Positions 26,052 through 35,824 of a stretch of DNA of 56,482 nucleotides are shown one piece after another. The DNA is taken from the NCBI GenBank assembly GCA_029248755.1, contig JAQWIR010000035.1, positions 1 to 56,482 on the forward strand, given 5' to 3'. The stretch comes from Porticoccaceae bacterium. GTDB lineage: Bacteria > Pseudomonadota > Gammaproteobacteria > Pseudomonadales > Porticoccaceae. Both the position numbers and the translations under genes were made by a program. Under the pieces are notes generated by a model. It saw nothing but the letters and a program-made list of their open reading frames with translations. It had not been told where the DNA came from and searched no databases. Numbering within the stretch: position 1 is the stretch's first letter; the number at the start of each line of letters is the position of its first letter.

Positions 26052-28217
26052 TCAACGGCTGCGGCGCTTGTTAAGCGCTCCCCTCGCCTTAGGCTTTTGC
26101 TTTACCCTGCGGGACTCACGTTTTTGTATTTCTTTTTCCCGTCTAGACTCTCCCGGCACTAAACAATCATCACCATGACCAATTAACTCAGCCTTACCCA
26201 TACGACGTAATGCCTTGCGTAACATGGGCCAGTTTTCTGGGTCATGGTAGCGCAAGAATGCTTTATGCAGCGTACGCTGCTCTTTACTTTTGGCGCTAAA
26301 GATAGGGTCATCTGCGTTACGCTTAAGGGGCTTTAACGGGTTTTTCCCAGTAAAGTACATGGTGGTTGCCGATGCCATGGGCGATGGATAGAAATTCTGC
26401 ACCTGATCCACCCTAAATTTGTTCTGCTTTAACCACAGCGACAAATGCATCATATCCTTGTTAGTGGAACCTGGATGAGCAGAAATAAAGTACGGTATTA
26501 AATACTGCTTTTTACCGGCTTCTTTAGAGAAACGTTCAAACATTTCTTTAAATTCATAATAGCTGCCCATACCCGGTTTCATCATTTTAGAGAGCGGGCC
26601 TTCTTCCGAGTGCTCTGGGGCAATTTTAAGATAGCCACCCACATGATGAGTCACCAGTTCTTTGACGTATTCCGGGTCTTTAACCGCCAAGTCATAGCGC
26701 AGGCCAGAGGCTACAACGACTTTTTTGATACCGTCTAAGTTGCGCGTTTTACGATACAACTGGGTGGTATGCTTGTGGTCAGTCTCAAGATTAACGCAAA
26801 TTGAAGGATAGACACATGATGGTCTACGACAGGTTTCTTCAATCTTTTTATCTTTACAGTTTAGGCGATACATATTGGCGGTCGGGCCACCTAGATCAGA
26901 AATTACGCCAGTAAAGCCCGGCGTCATATCACGGATATTTTCTACTTCATTGAGAATCGACTTTTCTGAACGACTCTGAATAATTCGTCCTTCATGTTCA
27001 GTAATCGAACAAAAAGTACAGCCACCAAAACAGCCACGCATAATATTGACTGAAAAACGAATCATCTCATAGGCCGGAATCTTAGCATCGCCATAGGTTG
27101 GATGTGGAACACGCTTGTAGGGTTGTTCAAATACCCAGTCTAGCTCTTCGGTTTCAAGAGGAATTGGCGGTGGATTAACCCAAATATCGTTTCTACCCTG
27201 ACTTTGAACTAGTGGCCTGGCGTTGCCGGGATTTGTCTCGCGATGAAAAATACGATCTGAATGGGCATATAGCACCGGATCATTTTCTACCTGCTCAAAG
27301 GATGGCATGCGAATATAGGTGCTATTGGGATCTGTTTTAATCGCCTGAGTGTCTGGCACTAGAGAGACAATCTGCGTTTCTTGCTTATCTATCTTGGGCG
27401 CTTCAGATTCCGTTCTTATTTTTTTAGCATCATCACAGTTACTGGGATGGGGCGCATCATAGGGATTTTTAGCTCTTTTGGTAGTACCAATCTGATCGAC
27501 ACTGGTCGAATCAATTTCACGCCAACCCTGAGGTATTTTTTTGCGCAAAAAGGCAGTGCCTCGCATGTCAGTAATTTCTTTTATTGATTCTCCATTGGCT
27601 AAACGATGGGTCAGATCAACCAAGGCTCTCTCAGAATTACCGTATAAAAGCATATCAGCAGTTGAATCAATAAGAACTGAGCGCTTAACCGACTCAGACC
27701 AGTAATCATAGTGGGCCAAGCGTCTAAGACTTGCCTCTATACCACCAATTACTACAGGTATATGTGAATAGGCCTCACGACATTTTTGAGTGTAAACCGT
27801 AACTGCTCTATCTGGGCGTTTGCCACCCTCATCATGAGGCGTATAGGCATCATCATGACGCATACGACGATCAGCGGTGTAGCGATTAATCATTGAATCC
27901 ATATTACCGGCAGTGACCCCGAAATATAGATTGGGCTCGCCAAGTACTTTATAGTTTTCAGCATCACGCCAATCGGGCTGAGAAATAATGCCTACCCTGA
28001 ATCCTTGAGCTTCAAGCACCCTGCCAATCACTGCCATACCAAAACTTGGATGATCCACATAGGCATCGCCAGTAACTAGAATGACATCACAACTATCCCA
28101 TCCCAGTTGATCCATTTCTTCCCTGGACATGGGCAAGAATGGGGCGGGCAATAAACATTCAGCCCAGTATTTGGGATGATCGTAAAGCGCGGTGGGGGTG
28201 GATGCTTGAGGGTTCAT
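26052..28217 (-). CDS. ygiQ: YgiQ-family radical SAM protein
   Basis: This 721-residue radical SAM protein has a cobalamin-binding-like N-terminal region. The cluster motif is CFGGCTFC (Cx3Cx2C), followed by SITEHEGR. The family signatures [19 protein letters not shown] and [17 protein letters not shown] are present, and the C-terminal tail is basic and low-complexity ([16 protein letters not shown]). Its exact reaction is not established. Length matches E. coli YgiQ (about 740). It appears monocistronic. Confidence 0.93.
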   Translation of the reverse strand: MNPQASTPTALYDHPKYWAECLLPAPFLPMSREEMDQLGWDSCDVILVTGDAYVDHPSFGMAVIGRVLEAQGFRVGIISQPDWRDAENYKVLGEPNLYFGVTAGNMDSMINRYTADRRMRHDDAYTPHDEGGKRPDRAVTVYTQKCREAYSHIPVVIGGIEASLRRLAHYDYWSESVKRSVLIDSTADMLLYGNSERALVDLTHRLANGESIKEITDMRGTAFLRKKIPQGWREIDSTSVDQIGTTKRAKNPYDAPHPSNCDDAKKIRTESEAPKIDKQETQIVSLVPDTQAIKTDPNSTYIRMPSFEQVENDPVLYAHSDRIFHRETNPGNARPLVQSQGRNDIWVNPPPIPLETEELDWVFEQPYKRVPHPTYGDAKIPAYEMIRFSVNIMRGCFGGCTFCSITEHEGRIIQSRSEKSILNEVENIRDMTPGFTGVISDLGGPTANMYRLNCKDKKIEETCRRPSCVYPSICVNLETDHKHTTQLYRKTRNLDGIKKVVVASGLRYDLAVKDPEYVKELVTHHVGGYLKIAPEHSEEGPLSKMMKPGMGSYYEFKEMFERFSKEAGKKQYLIPYFISAHPGSTNKDMMHLSLWLKQNKFRVDQVQNFYPSPMASATTMYFTGKNPLKPLKRNADDPIFSAKSKEQRTLHKAFLRYHDPENWPMLRKALRRMGKAELIGHGDDCLVPGESRREKEIQKRESRRVKQKPKARGALNKRRSR

Positions 28218-28500
28218 AAAAAAACCTTAAATAGATTTGAACGCCAAATTGACGGCAAAGCAATTGTAAGTAAGCCGCCATTATACCCTTTTTTACTAAT
28301 TTTCTTAATGATAAACGGTGGCAGGCTCATAAATACTTAAGATCTTACGATTTAAAATGTTAAATCGACCTAATTTAGCTTTAACTATTCTGATAAAAGA
28401 AGTGTATGAGCATTGAATTAAACGATTAAATATTGCGTATTAATAACTCAAGCACTAGAGTGTGTTATCTCAAATTTGTCTCTGATTAATCAATCTTTTT

Positions 28501-29886
28501 ATGTTTAAGATACTCAGCGAAGAAGTACCCTATCAGGCAAACAGCGAACTGCTGTTTGAATGCCTGCGTGATCTTCCTGAAGCTATTTGGCTCGATAGTG
28601 GAAAACCAAGAAGCTTGCAGGGACGTTTTGATATTATTTCTGCCTGCCCAAAATCAATAATTGAGACCAAGGGACAGCAAAGTATTATTCGATGTGAGGA
28701 TCAGGAAACAGAAAGCACAGAGGATCCATTTGAGATTTCAGCAAAGCTGCTTAGTGAAATACAGCCTATCGAAACTTTGAGCGATGTGCCTTTTACCTGC
28801 GGTTTAATTGGCTACTTTGGCTATGATCTAGGTCGCCAAGTCGAAGCTGTTTCATCCACTAATGACTCTGCTACGCAATTACCTGATATGCACCTTGGGC
28901 TGTATGTTTGGAGTTTGGTTATTGATCATGAGCTTCGAAAAACCACATTGTATTTTCATTCAACCTGCGAACAGTCATTAATTGAACTGATTCGAAGTCG
29001 ACTGGCAAATGCTCCGGCCCGTCAATCTCAAGCTTTCAAACTTACAAAGTGTTTTGCATCAACCGTAAGCAAACAAAGATACCAACAGGATATAGGAAGA
29101 ATAAAAGACTATATTGCCGAGGGCGATTGTTATCAGGTTAATTATGCACAGCATCTTTCGGCGCCCTATAGCGGTGATTTATGGCAAGCCTATCTAGACT
29201 TAAGACAGGCTAACCCAGCACCCTACTCTGCTTTTTGGCAATGGAACGATCAGGCTATACTCTCACTATCGCCTGAGCGCTTTATTCAAGCTAAATCAGA
29301 TCATGGTGAAATTAAAGCTCAAACCAAACCTATCAAGGGAACGGTTCTTCGCGGCAAAACCGTTGAAGAAGACCAAGAAAACGCGATTAGACTGTTAAAT
29401 AGCGATAAAGACCGCGCTGAAAACCTAATGATTGTCGATTTACTGCGCAATGATTTAGGCAAATCCTGTGTCGCAGGCAGTATTAAAGTACCCAAATTAT
29501 TTGATCTTGAGAGTTTTCCCAATGTTCATCACCTTGTAAGCACTGTAACGGGCAAGCTAAAGCCTGAATGCTCTGCTTTAGACCTGCTTCAGGGGTGCTT
29601 TCCCGGTGGCTCTATCACCGGTGCGCCTAAAAAACGTTCAATGGAAATTATCGATCAATTAGAGCCTATTCAACGGTCAATTTACTGCGGTAGTATTGGC
29701 TATATCTGTGCATCCAATCAAATGGATACCAATATAGCGATACGCACAGTTATTGCTGATAATTCAGAACTTCATTGCTGGGGAGGAGGAGGAATTGTTG
29801 CCGACTCTAATGTCGATAGCGAATATGAAGAATCAATGAATAAAATCCGCTTAATTCTCGATACCCTTGAAGCATCTATAACTTAA
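28501..29886 (+). CDS. pabB: Aminodeoxychorismate synthase component I
   Basis: The 461-residue chorismate-binding enzyme makes 4-amino-4-deoxychorismate with ammonia from PabA, for folate synthesis. Visible motifs are PIKGTVLRGK (catalytic Lys), DRAENLMIVDLLRNDLG, FPGGSITGAPKKRSMEIID and the C-terminal GGGIVADSNVDSEYEES. No PabA domain is fused and no lyase domain follows, so PabA and PabC must be elsewhere. The ATG at 28501 has only a weak ribosome-binding site (ATCTTTTT), so a slightly different start is possible. Its stop overlaps the trmH stop by 4 bases on the opposite strand. Confidence 0.93.
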   Translation: MFKILSEEVPYQANSELLFECLRDLPEAIWLDSGKPRSLQGRFDIISACPKSIIETKGQQSIIRCEDQETESTEDPFEISAKLLSEIQPIETLSDVPFTCGLIGYFGYDLGRQVEAVSSTNDSATQLPDMHLGLYVWSLVIDHELRKTTLYFHSTCEQSLIELIRSRLANAPARQSQAFKLTKCFASTVSKQRYQQDIGRIKDYIAEGDCYQVNYAQHLSAPYSGDLWQAYLDLRQANPAPYSAFWQWNDQAILSLSPERFIQAKSDHGEIKAQTKPIKGTVLRGKTVEEDQENAIRLLNSDKDRAENLMIVDLLRNDLGKSCVAGSIKVPKLFDLESFPNVHHLVSTVTGKLKPECSALDLLQGCFPGGSITGAPKKRSMEIIDQLEPIQRSIYCGSIGYICASNQMDTNIAIRTVIADNSELHCWGGGGIVADSNVDSEYEESMNKIRLILDTLEASIT

Positions 29887-30560
29887 CTTCCCATTACCTG
29901 TTGATGCCAATTTGGGTCGGCCACATCGCCCTCATCATCAAGTTCTGGATAGTCTAATTGGTGTTTCTGGCAATACTTAGCAAGAACCGGCTGCATCCAT
30001 TCAAACAATAGTTTTTTAAAAGTCTCAGAATCTAAACGACAGCCATCATATAAACCCGCCTGTTCTCTTTGACGACGTGCCTCAGATAGAATAATAGCCC
30101 CTGCCACACTGACATTAAAAGATTCAACCATGCCCATCATCGGGATGGTAATACTATAATCAATATAGGGTTGAGCAGCATCACTAATACCCTCTAATTC
30201 AGCGCCTAAAACCAAGACGGTTGGCTGAGTAAAATCTATCTCTCGGTAATCTTTACTATTAGGGCAAACATCGGCAGCCACTATTTGGTACCCAGCCTGT
30301 TTAAAATCTTCTAATGGCTCAGTTATTTTTTTGCGCAACAATGTCTTTACCCATTTGTGAGCACCTACTGAAGTGCCAGTATGGGCGCCAAAAAATGCAT
30401 GATCAGAAATCGAATGCAATTCCATCACGCCCACAGCGTCACAGGTACGAATAATCGCCGACAAATTTCGCCCTTTAAGCACTGAATCAGTCACAACCTT
30501 TAAATCAGGTTGCCTTTGATTTAGAACATCAATAATCTTTGACAATCTTGCCGTTGTCAC
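29883..30560 (-). CDS. trmH: tRNA (guanosine-18-2'-O)-methyltransferase TrmH
   Basis: This 225-residue SpoU-family enzyme methylates G18 in the D-loop of tRNAs. Motif 1 is RNLSAIIRTCDAVG (catalytic Arg), motif 2 LVLGAELEGIS, and motif 3 IPMMGMVESFNVSVAGAIIL. A C-terminal extension (to residue 225) is typical of TrmH rather than other SpoU members. It lies 9 bases downstream of avtA on the same strand, probably in one transcript with avtA and the AlkB-like gene. Confidence 0.95.
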   Translation of the reverse strand: MTTARLSKIIDVLNQRQPDLKVVTDSVLKGRNLSAIIRTCDAVGVMELHSISDHAFFGAHTGTSVGAHKWVKTLLRKKITEPLEDFKQAGYQIVAADVCPNSKDYREIDFTQPTVLVLGAELEGISDAAQPYIDYSITIPMMGMVESFNVSVAGAIILSEARRQREQAGLYDGCRLDSETFKKLLFEWMQPVLAKYCQKHQLDYPELDDEGDVADPNWHQQVMGS

Positions 30561-30569
30561 CTATTTACC

Positions 30570-31826
30570 CTACCCTTGCTGATAAGCCAACTTTGCCTCT
30601 TCAGCTATTATTTTTATACCTTGCTCAATCTGACTGAAATCCTGACCATAGGATACCCTAATACATTGGTGCTGATGCGGCCATTGATCGTCTATACCGG
30701 CAAAGAAATGATGTCCAGACACAACCAACACTCCTCGTTGTTTTAAGCGCTGGTAAAGTACTTCACTGGTTATTGGCAACCCTTCGAACCATAACCATAA
30801 AAATATCGCCCCTTCCGAGAGGTGTGTTCTGCATGGAATATCCGTCATAGCCTGCTGAAATAATGCCATAACTTGCTGTGAACGCTGTTTATAAAAAGGC
30901 TGTATATATTGCTTACTAAGTTCAATAATAGCGTTAGAGGCAAATAAGTCACGGGTTAAGGATGGACCCATATTGCCACTGGCTAAATTTATGACCGTAT
31001 TGGCACTGCTAAAGGCCTGAATCGTTTGTTCATTGGCGATCACAATACCTGTTCTAACACCGGGTAAACCCAGTTTAGATAGGCTTAAGACCAATACTGT
31101 ATTGTTATTCCAGTGGGGCTCTACATCGACAAAATTAATATTTGGAAATGGCACGCCATAAGCGCCGTCAATAATTAGCGGTATATCAGCCTGTTTTGCA
31201 AGGCTGTCTAGATGCTTAATTTCGTCATCAGTTAACATATTTGCAGTGGGGTTGGTTGGCCTTGAAACACAAAGCGCCGCTGTATCTTCACCAACGCTTA
31301 GATCATCAAAATTTACATGATATTTAAACTGATCATCGCCTATAAGCTCTATTTCAGGTTTACTGCCGGTAAAGAAATTATCCGATAAACCCAAATCATT
31401 GTAGCCAATATATTCTGGGGTCAATGGCAAATGAATAGATTTAAAACTGCCGTCCGGCATCTGCCCTGCTAACAGATTAAATAAAATATAAAAAGCCGAC
31501 TGACTGCCATTGGAAACAGCGATATTCGACTCCTTCAGTTGCCAGCCGTACTCTTGTTTTAACATGCTGGCAATATCACGCCTAAAGCCTAACTCTCCCT
31601 GAGGTGATTGATAGACACCCGCAGTGCTATATAGCTGTTCAGAGCTTTCTATTAGCTTTTTATATTGAGCCTTAAAAACTGCTTCCATTTCAGGAATTCT
31701 GGCTGGATTACCGCCACCCATAAAAATCATATTGGGGTTTTCATTGAGCGCAGAGCCAAGGTCTTGCATTAAATCCACAATACCGGAGCCGTTGGTTAGC
31801 TTTTCACCAAACGAAGACAGTTTCAT
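30570..31826 (-). CDS. avtA: Valine-pyruvate aminotransferase AvtA
   Basis: This 418-residue fold-type I PLP enzyme moves an amino group between valine and pyruvate, giving alanine. Length and N-terminus (MKLSSFGEKLTNGSGIVDLM, then MGGGNPARIPEM) match E. coli AvtA closely. The PLP lysine is in VLVLSLSKLGLPGVRTG, and the substrate/PLP contacts SRPTNPTANMLT and IDGAYGVPFP are present. Its ATG overlaps the AlkB-like stop (ATGA, 31823-31826), indicating translational coupling. Confidence 0.94.
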   Translation of the reverse strand: MKLSSFGEKLTNGSGIVDLMQDLGSALNENPNMIFMGGGNPARIPEMEAVFKAQYKKLIESSEQLYSTAGVYQSPQGELGFRRDIASMLKQEYGWQLKESNIAVSNGSQSAFYILFNLLAGQMPDGSFKSIHLPLTPEYIGYNDLGLSDNFFTGSKPEIELIGDDQFKYHVNFDDLSVGEDTAALCVSRPTNPTANMLTDDEIKHLDSLAKQADIPLIIDGAYGVPFPNINFVDVEPHWNNNTVLVLSLSKLGLPGVRTGIVIANEQTIQAFSSANTVINLASGNMGPSLTRDLFASNAIIELSKQYIQPFYKQRSQQVMALFQQAMTDIPCRTHLSEGAIFLWLWFEGLPITSEVLYQRLKQRGVLVVSGHHFFAGIDDQWPHQHQCIRVSYGQDFSQIEQGIKIIAEEAKLAYQQG

Positions 31827-32470
31827 TGGTATGAACTCTTGTCTAAATTATTATTCATATATCTAAAGGTAAAATTGACCCGCTCTTGCTGCATATTCTT
31901 TACTTTGGCTAATCGATGTTGATAAAAATGCTGAATTCTTGATCCCATTAATAGTAAAGAGCCATGGGGTAAGGGTAAAGACACAACTTCACCCGTTGAA
32001 TTGTGTCGTAGCTGAAAAACACGTTCTACACCTAGGCTAATTGACGCAATAATAGGATCTTCGCCCAACTCCGGTTCATCATCGGCATGCCAATCAACAC
32101 TATCGTTGCCATTACGGTAATAATTAACCAATGCACGATTAAAGGGATAATTGGTTTGCTCTGCTACTGAATCTGCCAATTCAGCCATCCATTGAGGGAA
32201 TTTAACCGCCTGCATACAAATGCCAGAATAGGTATATGAAGTATTACTGTGATCAGCGAACCAGTTTTGCAAACGAGGCACTGGTACCTGTTTACCAAAC
32301 ATTTTTATATGATCATGACGCCAGGGTATCGATTGGATTGAGGTTTCTAAAAAAGAATCTGCCTGTTGTTTTGAGAGCCAATTAGGCCAAAAAACGAGTT
32401 CAGATTGTTGGTTATTATCCGCCAGCGGCAAGGGAATTATTTGATGATCAAATAAACTCATATAATTCAA
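31823..32470 (-). CDS. AlkB-like 2-oxoglutarate/Fe(II) dioxygenase
   Basis: This 215-residue protein resembles the AlkB-homologue branch near ALKBH2/3, which oxidatively removes alkyl groups from DNA or RNA bases. The Fe-binding HxD is in VDWHADDEPELGEDPIIAS, and the distal His and 2OG-binding Arg are in MGSRIQHFYQHRL and ERVNFTFRYM. The start could be the ATG at 32470 or the Met-4 codon; the protein is almost the same either way. It is 2 bases from murB upstream and overlaps avtA downstream. Confidence 0.9.
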   Translation of the reverse strand: MNYMSLFDHQIIPLPLADNNQQSELVFWPNWLSKQQADSFLETSIQSIPWRHDHIKMFGKQVPVPRLQNWFADHSNTSYTYSGICMQAVKFPQWMAELADSVAEQTNYPFNRALVNYYRNGNDSVDWHADDEPELGEDPIIASISLGVERVFQLRHNSTGEVVSLPLPHGSLLLMGSRIQHFYQHRLAKVKNMQQERVNFTFRYMNNNLDKSSYQ

Positions 32471-32472
32471 GC

Positions 32473-33513
32473 CTAATCAGGAACGCCGTAAACTCGGGGT
32501 TCTAATTCAAGTCGCACAGAAAATTTTTGAAATACCTTAGACATTATCTCGTCAGCCAGTACCAATATATCCTCTCCGTTACCCTGATAATTAACCAATA
32601 CTAACGCCTGATTGTGATGAACCCCAACATTACCCTTGCGATACCCCTTAAAGCCGCAGTGCTCAATAAGCCAAGCGGCAGATACTTTTGAGGTTGATTC
32701 AGTGTGGGGATAAATAGGCAGTTCTGGGTAATCAACCGCTAAAGCATCAGCAATTTCTGAAGCAATAATAGGGTTTTTAAAGAAGCTACCTACATTTGGA
32801 ATTTGTGCAGGGTCTGGAAGCTTGTCACGGCGAATTTTACAAACTGATTGATAAATATCCTTAGGTGTTGGCTCAGAACTTTGGAGGATCGCCTTTAGAG
32901 ATGGATATTCACTATTAACCTGGGCCACAGTGCTTAAGCGCAGGGTCACACTTAAAATAATGTAACGATCTTTAGCTGATTGCTTAAATACACTGGTTCT
33001 ATAACCAAATTGACAGTCTCTGGCAGACAGTGTTTCCACTTCAGCTGTAGCCAAATTTATCACTTCAACAGACTGCAAAAAATCACACAACTCAACCCCA
33101 TAGGCACCAATATTCTGAATCGGTGCAGCGCCCATATTACCGGGAATAAGGGCTAAATTTTCTAAGCCATACCATTGGTTTTCAAGGCAGTAACCGACCA
33201 TGGCATGCCAATTTTCACCGGCGGCAAACTTTATATCAACCTGAGTTTTAGAAATGGCTTCGGCAAAGACGCCTTTTAGATCAATATGAATCACTAAACC
33301 ATCAATATCCCCAGCCAAAACAAGATTACTACCACCACCGATGGGGGTAATCTTGAGATTGTTGGTTTTAGCAAAGGAAAGTGCCATTTTAAGTTGAGTA
33401 ATATTCTCAACCCCACAGAAGTGCTGAGCAATAACAGAAATAGCCAAGCTATTGAAAGGTTTTAAATCTATAGACTTTTGTATTGTAAACTCTGAAGATC
33501 CAGCCTCAATCAT
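32473..33513 (-). CDS. murB: UDP-N-acetylenolpyruvoylglucosamine reductase MurB
   Basis: The 346-residue FAD enzyme does the second committed step of peptidoglycan precursor synthesis. FAD-binding motifs are GGGSNLVLAGDIDGLVIHI and NLALIPGNMGAAPIQNIGAYG. YRTSVFK holds the substrate Arg, VGSFFKNP the catalytic Ser, and the C-terminus (LELEPRVYG) the catalytic Glu. It is a type I, E. coli-like enzyme (342 residues there). The start overlaps the LMW phosphatase stop by 4 bases. Downstream genes avtA and the AlkB-like gene replace the rne neighbour seen in Pseudomonas. Confidence 0.96.
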   Translation of the reverse strand: MIEAGSSEFTIQKSIDLKPFNSLAISVIAQHFCGVENITQLKMALSFAKTNNLKITPIGGGSNLVLAGDIDGLVIHIDLKGVFAEAISKTQVDIKFAAGENWHAMVGYCLENQWYGLENLALIPGNMGAAPIQNIGAYGVELCDFLQSVEVINLATAEVETLSARDCQFGYRTSVFKQSAKDRYIILSVTLRLSTVAQVNSEYPSLKAILQSSEPTPKDIYQSVCKIRRDKLPDPAQIPNVGSFFKNPIIASEIADALAVDYPELPIYPHTESTSKVSAAWLIEHCGFKGYRKGNVGVHHNQALVLVNYQGNGEDILVLADEIMSKVFQKFSVRLELEPRVYGVPD

Positions 33514-33995
33514 AGGCGATCCTTAATCTGCAGTAATAACTCAGCAGATGCATCTTCAATTAAATCTAAAACCAAAGAAAAACCTTGATCGCCACTATAA
33601 TAAGGGTCTGGCACCTCAGAATAATCGGAAAAATTTGGGTTTCGACAAAAATCTAAAAATAAGCCCAACTCCCCCGTAAAGTTTTGACAATTCATAGCTT
33701 TAAGGTCTGCTAAATTCTGTTTATCCATAACCAAGATATAATCAAATTGATCAAAATCGTTATCAACAACCAAACGAGCACGAAGATTATCCATTTGATA
33801 ACCCCGATTTAAAGCATGTTGTTGCGATCGTGAATCAGGCGCATGACCTATATGCCAATCACCAGTACCACAAGAATCAACATAAATTTGATCGCTTAAA
33901 CCCTGTTTATCTACCATTGATTGAAACACAGCATGGGCCGTCGGCGATCGACAAATATTGCCAAGACAAACAAATAAAACTGAGATACGTGACAT
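33510..33995 (-). CDS. Low-molecular-weight protein tyrosine phosphatase
   Basis: The 161-residue protein has the P-loop VCLGNICRSPTAHAVF (CX5R; nucleophile Cys near residue 11) and the general-acid DPYY loop (VPDPYYSG, about 125). Length is standard. The phosphatase sits between kdsB and murB, the same position as in Pseudomonas, so its target may relate to envelope synthesis, though no tyrosine kinase gene is nearby. It is translationally coupled to murB (ATGA overlap). Confidence 0.95.
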   Translation of the reverse strand: MSRISVLFVCLGNICRSPTAHAVFQSMVDKQGLSDQIYVDSCGTGDWHIGHAPDSRSQQHALNRGYQMDNLRARLVVDNDFDQFDYILVMDKQNLADLKAMNCQNFTGELGLFLDFCRNPNFSDYSEVPDPYYSGDQGFSLVLDLIEDASAELLLQIKDRL

Positions 33996-34041
33996 AATAA
34001 ATTCTTAACTTATACTTTAGGTATATTTAATAAACTATTGA

Positions 34042-34788
34042 TTATAATGAATTAATTAAACTATTTAAATCATCTTCAGTGTCTATTCCGCCCGGAACAG
34101 CTGAAACAGCATCAGCTATATGAATAGCAATATTGTTATACAAAAATCTAAGCTGCTCTAAGGATTCAAGTATCTCTAGAGGGGCACGATCCCACTTAAT
34201 AAATTGATTGAGACAATCGACCTTGTAGGCATAAATACCAATATGCCTTCTTGCCTCACTAGGCACTGAATCTTGAGACACGCTAAAAGCATCTCGAGGC
34301 CATGGAATTGACGCACGACTAAAATAAGCGGCCATCTGGTTATTATCTGCCACGACCTTGACTGTATTAGGGTTAAGGAAGTCCTCAATCAAGCCAACGG
34401 GCTCACAGAGTGTTGCAACACCCGCTTCCTGGTTATTGGCAAGATTACTCGCCACCTGATTAATAACCTCTGGAGGGATCATCGGCTCATCGCCCTGAAC
34501 ATTAACCACGATTTGCTGCGCGTCTAAGCCCAGTTTATCTGTAACCTCCTGCAAGCGATCAGTGCCTGACTGATGATCATCACGTGTTAAACAAACCTTA
34601 GCACCAAATGCATGGGCTGCCTCCTCAATACGCTGGTCATCAGTAGCAATAACCACTCGGCTAGCCGAGCTTTTACATGCCTGCTCCCAGACACGCTGAA
34701 TCATCGACTTGCCCTTAATGTCACGCAAAGGCTTACCCGGCAAACGAGAAGAGGCATAACGCGCAGGTATAACTACAATAAATTCCAT
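34042..34788 (-). CDS. kdsB: 3-deoxy-manno-octulosonate cytidylyltransferase KdsB
   Basis: The 248-residue enzyme activates KDO as CMP-KDO for lipopolysaccharide inner-core assembly. Motifs are [36 protein letters not shown] and the late GIDTEDDLN. It follows lpxK after 8 bases, so the short ycaR-type (Trm112-like) gene often found between lpxK and kdsB is absent here. Confidence 0.96.
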   Translation of the reverse strand: MEFIVVIPARYASSRLPGKPLRDIKGKSMIQRVWEQACKSSASRVVIATDDQRIEEAAHAFGAKVCLTRDDHQSGTDRLQEVTDKLGLDAQQIVVNVQGDEPMIPPEVINQVASNLANNQEAGVATLCEPVGLIEDFLNPNTVKVVADNNQMAAYFSRASIPWPRDAFSVSQDSVPSEARRHIGIYAYKVDCLNQFIKWDRAPLEILESLEQLRFLYNNIAIHIADAVSAVPGGIDTEDDLNSLINSL

Positions 34789-34796
34789 ATCAATTC

Positions 34797-35822
34797 CTAA
34801 TTTGGCTGACTTATATCAACAGCAGCCAAAAGATCACTTAAAAAATTAGTTGAAATATCAGCTTCAACATCAAGCACCCACACATGACTCAAGTCGATAG
34901 AGGAAAATTTTACCGCATCTTTTGACGTGATGATTACAGGATAGTCATCTTCGAAGGTCAAATCAGAATACGTCATAACCTCATGATCATCATAGCTAAA
35001 CAACATAACCTCAAAACCCAGTGATTCTAGGGTGTCAGCAAAACGCTGAGGATTGCCAATAGCCGCCAGTGCAAATACAGTCTTTGCCCCGGACCAATCA
35101 CCGAGATTAACAATCTCACCGGAAGATAGATTACGAAAATGTTGCGGCTTTATATGGAATACTTCATCGATATTAATAGTATTTTCGAGGCTATGCTCAC
35201 CATTAACAACAACAAAATCCACAGAATTCAATCTTGATACCGGCTCTCTTAAGGGGCCTGCAGGCAAACAATGCCTATTGCCAAACCCGCGAGAGCCGTC
35301 AATCACCGCTATTTCAATATCGCGATGTAATCGATAATGCTGCAAGCCATCATCACACAAAACCACGTCACAACTAAAGTTTTGCAAAGCATATTCCACA
35401 CCGCGACAACGATCTGGGTCAACCACCACCATACACTTATCCAATGGTAAGTTTTGCCTTATAAGTAAAGGTTCATCACCGCATTCCGACGCCTTGGAAT
35501 CAAGCATGACCTGCAATGGATAATTATTAGAGCTAGCGCCATAACCCCTACTGACAACTCCAACCGTTAAACCACGATCAATTAAACCATTAGCCAAAGC
35601 AATTATTAGAGGCGTCTTGCCACAGCCACCCACAGAGATATTACCGACCACAACAACGGGGGATGAAAAGCTTTTACCCTGATAATAAAAACGAAGAACT
35701 AAACGACGAAAAAACGCCAAAAAACGAAACAATAATGAAACAGGCCACAATAAAAGGGTCCATGAGCAACTGGAGTGCCAAGCTTTTATGACTCGCTTTT
35801 GCATGCTATCCATAATAGTCAC
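34797..35822 (-). CDS. lpxK: Tetraacyldisaccharide 4'-kinase LpxK
   Basis: The 341-residue membrane-associated kinase phosphorylates the lipid A precursor at the 4' position. An N-terminal membrane helix (about 20-45) precedes the Walker A variant [13 protein letters not shown]. The second motif is [20 protein letters not shown]. Three possible Met starts lie within the first 7 codons; I keep the longest, which begins 2 bases after msbA. It is next to msbA, which moves the finished core-lipid A, as in E. coli. Confidence 0.95.
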   Translation of the reverse strand: MTIMDSMQKRVIKAWHSSCSWTLLLWPVSLLFRFLAFFRRLVLRFYYQGKSFSSPVVVVGNISVGGCGKTPLIIALANGLIDRGLTVGVVSRGYGASSNNYPLQVMLDSKASECGDEPLLIRQNLPLDKCMVVVDPDRCRGVEYALQNFSCDVVLCDDGLQHYRLHRDIEIAVIDGSRGFGNRHCLPAGPLREPVSRLNSVDFVVVNGEHSLENTINIDEVFHIKPQHFRNLSSGEIVNLGDWSGAKTVFALAAIGNPQRFADTLESLGFEVMLFSYDDHEVMTYSDLTFEDDYPVIITSKDAVKFSSIDLSHVWVLDVEADISTNFLSDLLAAVDISQPN

Positions 35823-35824
35823 AG

